Shown here piece after piece: positions 61,179-64,000 of a stretch of 64,000 bases of DNA. Made by a program: the position numbers and the translations under genes. The stretch is from Acanthochromis polyacanthus (taxonomy: Eukaryota > Chordata > Actinopteri > Pomacentridae). The notes below the pieces were generated by a model. That model ran no database searches and was not told the DNA's origin. It worked only from the letters and a program-made list of their open reading frames with translations. Where the stretch lies: contig NC_067122.1 of the NCBI RefSeq assembly GCF_021347895.1, positions 36,054,215 through 36,118,214 of the forward strand. Direction: 5' to 3'. Every line of letters starts with the position of its first letter. Position 1 is the stretch's first letter.

Positions 61179-61996
61179 TAGTCTGGGAATACCCAGACTG
61201 CCTGTGCACTCATTGTCATTTCGTTTACTAGGCAGTCTGGCGACCTGGGGTTGAATTTGTCCCTGAGTCAGGGATCCAATCACAGGACGGGGAGGGACAG
61301 TTAGACGATGACGCACACTAAGCGACTACGCGCAATGCATGATGGGTTGTTTGAGAAGAAGCGTTACCTTTGTTGTCGTGTTTCCGAAGGAACAAGCTAG
61401 TGGACTCGGTGGGTTTGGGCAGGTCTTTTTCAAAGTCCTCGGTGTCTTGGACGGGGTGGGTTCACGTTGTCTTTTCGATACGCTGCTTAACCGGACGTTC
61501 TCTTCCCATTGCCTGAATAAAGGAAAGTCTTTTTCAAGCCGACCGAGTGTGGAGGTGCAGCGCTGGCAGCATCTGTTTGACTGCTCCGGCTCCGGGGTGA
61601 CTATCAGGTCCATCATCGCTAACCTATCTGATATGGTCGGCGTTGTTTTTGACACAAACATATCTGTGGAGTGTGCATAAACACGGGGTCCACTTTCCCT
61701 CATGTTTACTTTACATAAACGGCAAGAATCGTCCGGCGACATGGCGAAAGAAGCAAACACATGAGCAAACACAGCAATGATTCTTTTTCGTGGTGCTGCC
61801 GTCGCTCTGCATTTACGTCAGCGGCTAGCAGTGACACGATTGGCTGTGAGCTTCAACTGCCCCAGACTGACTGACATATGCAGCGCCCAATCAACGGCTG
61901 TGGAAAATTTTAAACTGCTCCACCCCTACAAGAAAATGAATAGCAGGTACCCAGCCTGTATCTCACTTGAGATTCAGGCTGGTGGTAGCCAGCCTA
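61179..61996 (-). mobile_element. Inner DNA element carrying a zinc-finger exon
   Basis: An 818-base segment flanked by the direct repeat ACAATTGGA (61170-61178 and 61997-62005). Its ends are imperfect inverted repeats: TAGTCTGGGAATACCCAGACTG on the left against TAGGCTGGCTACCACCAGCCTG on the right, 15 of 22 matching, each itself a small hairpin. An 8-10-base target duplication rules out Tc1 and piggyBac and allows hAT, MULE, P or Merlin-like groups; I cannot say which. It contains the open frame described at 61368-61772. Confidence 0.65.
61368..61772 (-). CDS. ZAD-like zinc-finger first exon of unknown gene
   Basis: Minus-strand open frame from Met at 61770-61772 (or the better-placed Met11, MSPDDSCRLC, at 61740-61742) to a consensus donor GTAACG at 61362-61367, after ACAACAAAG. 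Four cysteines are spaced C17-x2-C20-x48-C69-x2-C72 (CRLC and CQRC), followed by LGRLEKDFPLFRQWEENVRL. This is the spacing of the zinc-finger-associated domain (ZAD), known mainly from insect zinc-finger proteins and seen in some fish proteins. The tail (KRQREPTPSKTPRTLKK) is basic and proline-rich, suggesting DNA or chromatin binding. No downstream exon is visible on this strand in the next several kb. It could be a transposon-borne gene piece or a captured first exon. Function unknown. Confidence 0.5.
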
Positions 61997-62237
61997 ACAA
62001 TTGGAACAACTTTGTTCCCAAAACATAGTATAGAAGAAAATAACAAAATGCAGTACTTTCACAACCGAATTTGGTAAGAATAACAAAATGACACCAAACT
62101 TTTTTGATGTTTTTTTAAATATGAAACTTAATATAGTTCTCAGGAGTTGTGTACTGTATTGTAAGTGACAATTTTGTGGTATTTTCTAAGATTCACAAGC
62201 GTCATGGTACTTGTGTCCAAACTTATGGCCATGGCTG

Positions 62238-62329
62238 TAGGCCAGTCAGATCACTTGTACATAGCCTACTTTTTCCCCAGTATGCAAGCCCCTTAAAAGA
62301 AAAGCTCGGTACACCATAAAAACTGTAAA
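62238..62329. other. hspa14 intron spacer
   Basis: Unassigned short spacer. Confidence 0.4.
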
Positions 62330-62990
62330 AACATGGCCTGTAGGAGCCCCTCACAGCTGCAGGACTGTTTAGAAAGAACTAAGTGGGACATCTTTGAGAA
62401 TCTTTAAGAATCAGGAGGAGAACTCGACTGCACTCTGCTACAAACAGAATTGTGTTTGACAATGTCTCTGTCAACAAAACACATCCAGGTGTACCTTAAT
62501 CAGAAGTCCTGGATGACAAAGAAAGTCTAATCTCTTCCCAAGCACTGTAACACCGCCTTCAGGTCTGATAACAAGGTTCTGTGCACGGTTGATAGAGCCA
62601 ACATGAAGAGGGGCATCAGAAAGGCTAAAGGGGCCAACAGGAGGAAGACTGAGGATCACATCAACAACAATGACCCTGATGGGTGAGGCAGGGCATCCAG
62701 CACATCACTAACTACAGGACCAGAACCTCACAACAGCTGACGGTTCACCTCACTGGCAGAGGAACCTATGAGGTGAACACACAAGACACCACACCTTCAC
62801 CAGGTGTGACGCTCAGTCTGATGCTGCAGGTTTGTAATAAACTATGAAGGAATAGTCCTAAACAGCTGGAAACTGCACCGTCCTTCTGGGTGACAGCTCA
62901 TCCGTCTGATGTGAAGCCATGTAGACCGACACAGTGTGACCTGCCGTCTGATTGTGGTCAAGACTGATCCGCTCAAGGCAATAACTTCTA
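62330..62990 (+). mobile_element. LINE relic
   Basis: Plus-strand debris; near 62600-62690 it reads MKRGIRKAKGANRRKTEDHI then NNNDP, resembling the linker between endonuclease and reverse transcriptase in Rex1-like fish LINEs. Many stops. Confidence 0.6.
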
Positions 62991-63242
62991 ATTATAAAAA
63001 TGCAGTTATTTACTGGTGCTGCTGTTCAGTGTGCAAATGTGTGCAGCTCTCTTTCTTTGGAGATGTGCAAATGAATCCTGCTGCTGTCTGTTGATGCAAA
63101 GATTAAATACATGTAGAGTAACATAATTCCAAACAGCTGTAGGAGACAAACGTCAGATCCTCTGAACATCTTGTGGGGAAAAGCATTGGGATTGCATTCA
63201 TTATTGGGGAGTATTAGGTTTCTTTTATATGATATCAAGATG
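62991..63242. other. Unassigned DNA
   Basis: Nothing recognised. Confidence 0.4.
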
Positions 63243-63779
63243 CCATAATTTCCAGACAATGGAGTGGACCTGAGTATAAGTCACCCACTAAATTAAACAA
63301 GAAAAAAAATTCGTACATGTATAAGCTGCAGGTGTCCACGTTGTAACACGAGATATTTACACAGAAAGATTATTTTTAACTTTTACTTAAATAAATGCTT
63401 TTTTCACAGCAGTAAAACGCATTGAGTCAGTTCATGCTGCCGACTCCAGCGTCCTACCAGCAGCTCTACTTCCTTTTTCAACAACCTTTAGCTTAAAAGC
63501 TGCATCATATGCATTTCTTCATGCGTTTTCCATGATGAGGGTGTGTGCATGAAGCACAAAATGACTGATCTGAAGAATTTAGTGTATGTTTGATTTAATT
63601 CGAGCAGTTTCATTGGTCCACTGTGAGCAGTTCGGTAATTTCATTCTGATGTGAGGAGGCTAAACGTATTGACGGCGTGAAGCTCGCCTGCAAAAGCTAT
63701 ACATTAGCCGCATCGTTGCATAAGCTGCAGGGTTCAAAGCGTGAGAAAAAAGCAGCGGCTTATAGTCCGGAAAGTATGG
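63243..63779. mobile_element. TIR-type DNA element remnant
   Basis: The right end reads 'gcggcttatagtccggaaag' with 'tatggta'. The left end reads, in diverged inverse, 'ccataatttccagacaatgg' with 'gagtataagtcac'. This 'cttatagtccgga' motif is characteristic of a widespread fish DNA-transposon family. No transposase. Confidence 0.55.
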
Positions 63780-64000
63780 TAAGTGTCTTTTTCATCAAAG
63801 CAAGATATCATTCTATAAGACATTTCATTTTGTTGCCTAATAGGTTTGAAATTGTCAAGCAAAGTGCATGAAAAAGGTGTGTTGTTATTTTTGCACACGT
63901 CTCCATGATGTTTTTGGACAAATAACGTTGCTGCTGAAATGAGGAAAAATCCTTCCTTGAATCTAGTGTGTGTTTCTATCCATTAATGTGACGGCTTGGC
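63780..64000. other. Window end, unassigned
   Basis: No gene seen; no hspa14 exon identified. Confidence 0.4.

Larger units (their letters stand above)
61026..62237. mobile_element. Tc1/mariner-type MITE interrupted by another transposon
   Basis: Outer element: ends CAGCCATGGCCATAAGTTTG at 61026 and its exact inverse at 62237 (the match extends to about 25 bases), flanked by TA (61024-61025 and 62238-62239). About 385 bases belong to it. The remaining 61179-61996 is a separate element inserted within it with its own target duplication. Confidence 0.88.

Noticed and set aside
59742..64000. Search for further upstream hspa14 exons
   Set aside because: No minus-strand segment matched the Hsp70 nucleotide-binding domain; the remaining exons are taken to be outside the window.

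Overview
The window is vertebrate nuclear DNA from a teleost fish, most likely a percomorph. The evidence is four split protein-coding loci with GT-AG introns whose products match vertebrate families, a second prolactin of the type known from fish, and a dense load of fish-type repeats: Tc1/mariner elements, tRNA-derived SINEs, LINE fragments, a piggyBac-like MITE, and microsatellites. No bacterial operons, CRISPR arrays, rRNA genes or intact tRNA genes were seen.

Layout. (1) 1-823, minus strand: the first three coding exons, the last cut by the window edge, of an oligosaccharyltransferase thioredoxin-like subunit, best matched to MAGT1. (2) 860-5212: intergenic, with a piggyBac-like MITE and a Tc1 relic. 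(3) 5213-37114, minus strand: a complete 15-exon RINT1 gene. All exon junctions were resolved from the sequence and sum to 2358 nt (785 residues plus stop). Its introns hold most of the transposons in the window. (4) 37115-41640: intergenic, repeat rich. (5) 41650-45020, plus strand: exons 2-5 of a six-cysteine prolactin (PRL2 type); exon 1 is not resolved. (6) 45021-51336: intergenic with SINEs and a Tc1-like element. (7) 51337-59741, minus strand: the last five coding exons of HSPA14, the Hsp70-like partner of the ribosome-associated complex. Its 5' exons lie beyond the right edge. (8) 59742-64000: presumably a large HSPA14 intron, with a mariner-derived MITE, a nested transposon carrying a zinc-finger (ZAD-like) exon, and LINE debris.

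The four genes have separate housekeeping or endocrine roles: ER N-glycosylation, ER-Golgi tethering and checkpoint control, pituitary-type hormone signalling, and ribosome-linked folding. They are neighbours rather than a pathway. The unusual material is in the mobile DNA. There are three near-identical 1.63-kb Tc1 elements, two with uninterrupted DD34E transposase frames. One LINE insertion is a chimera bracketed by an 11-bp direct repeat. A nested pair of DNA elements at 61026-62237 has an inner member that encodes a C2-C2 zinc-finger first exon.
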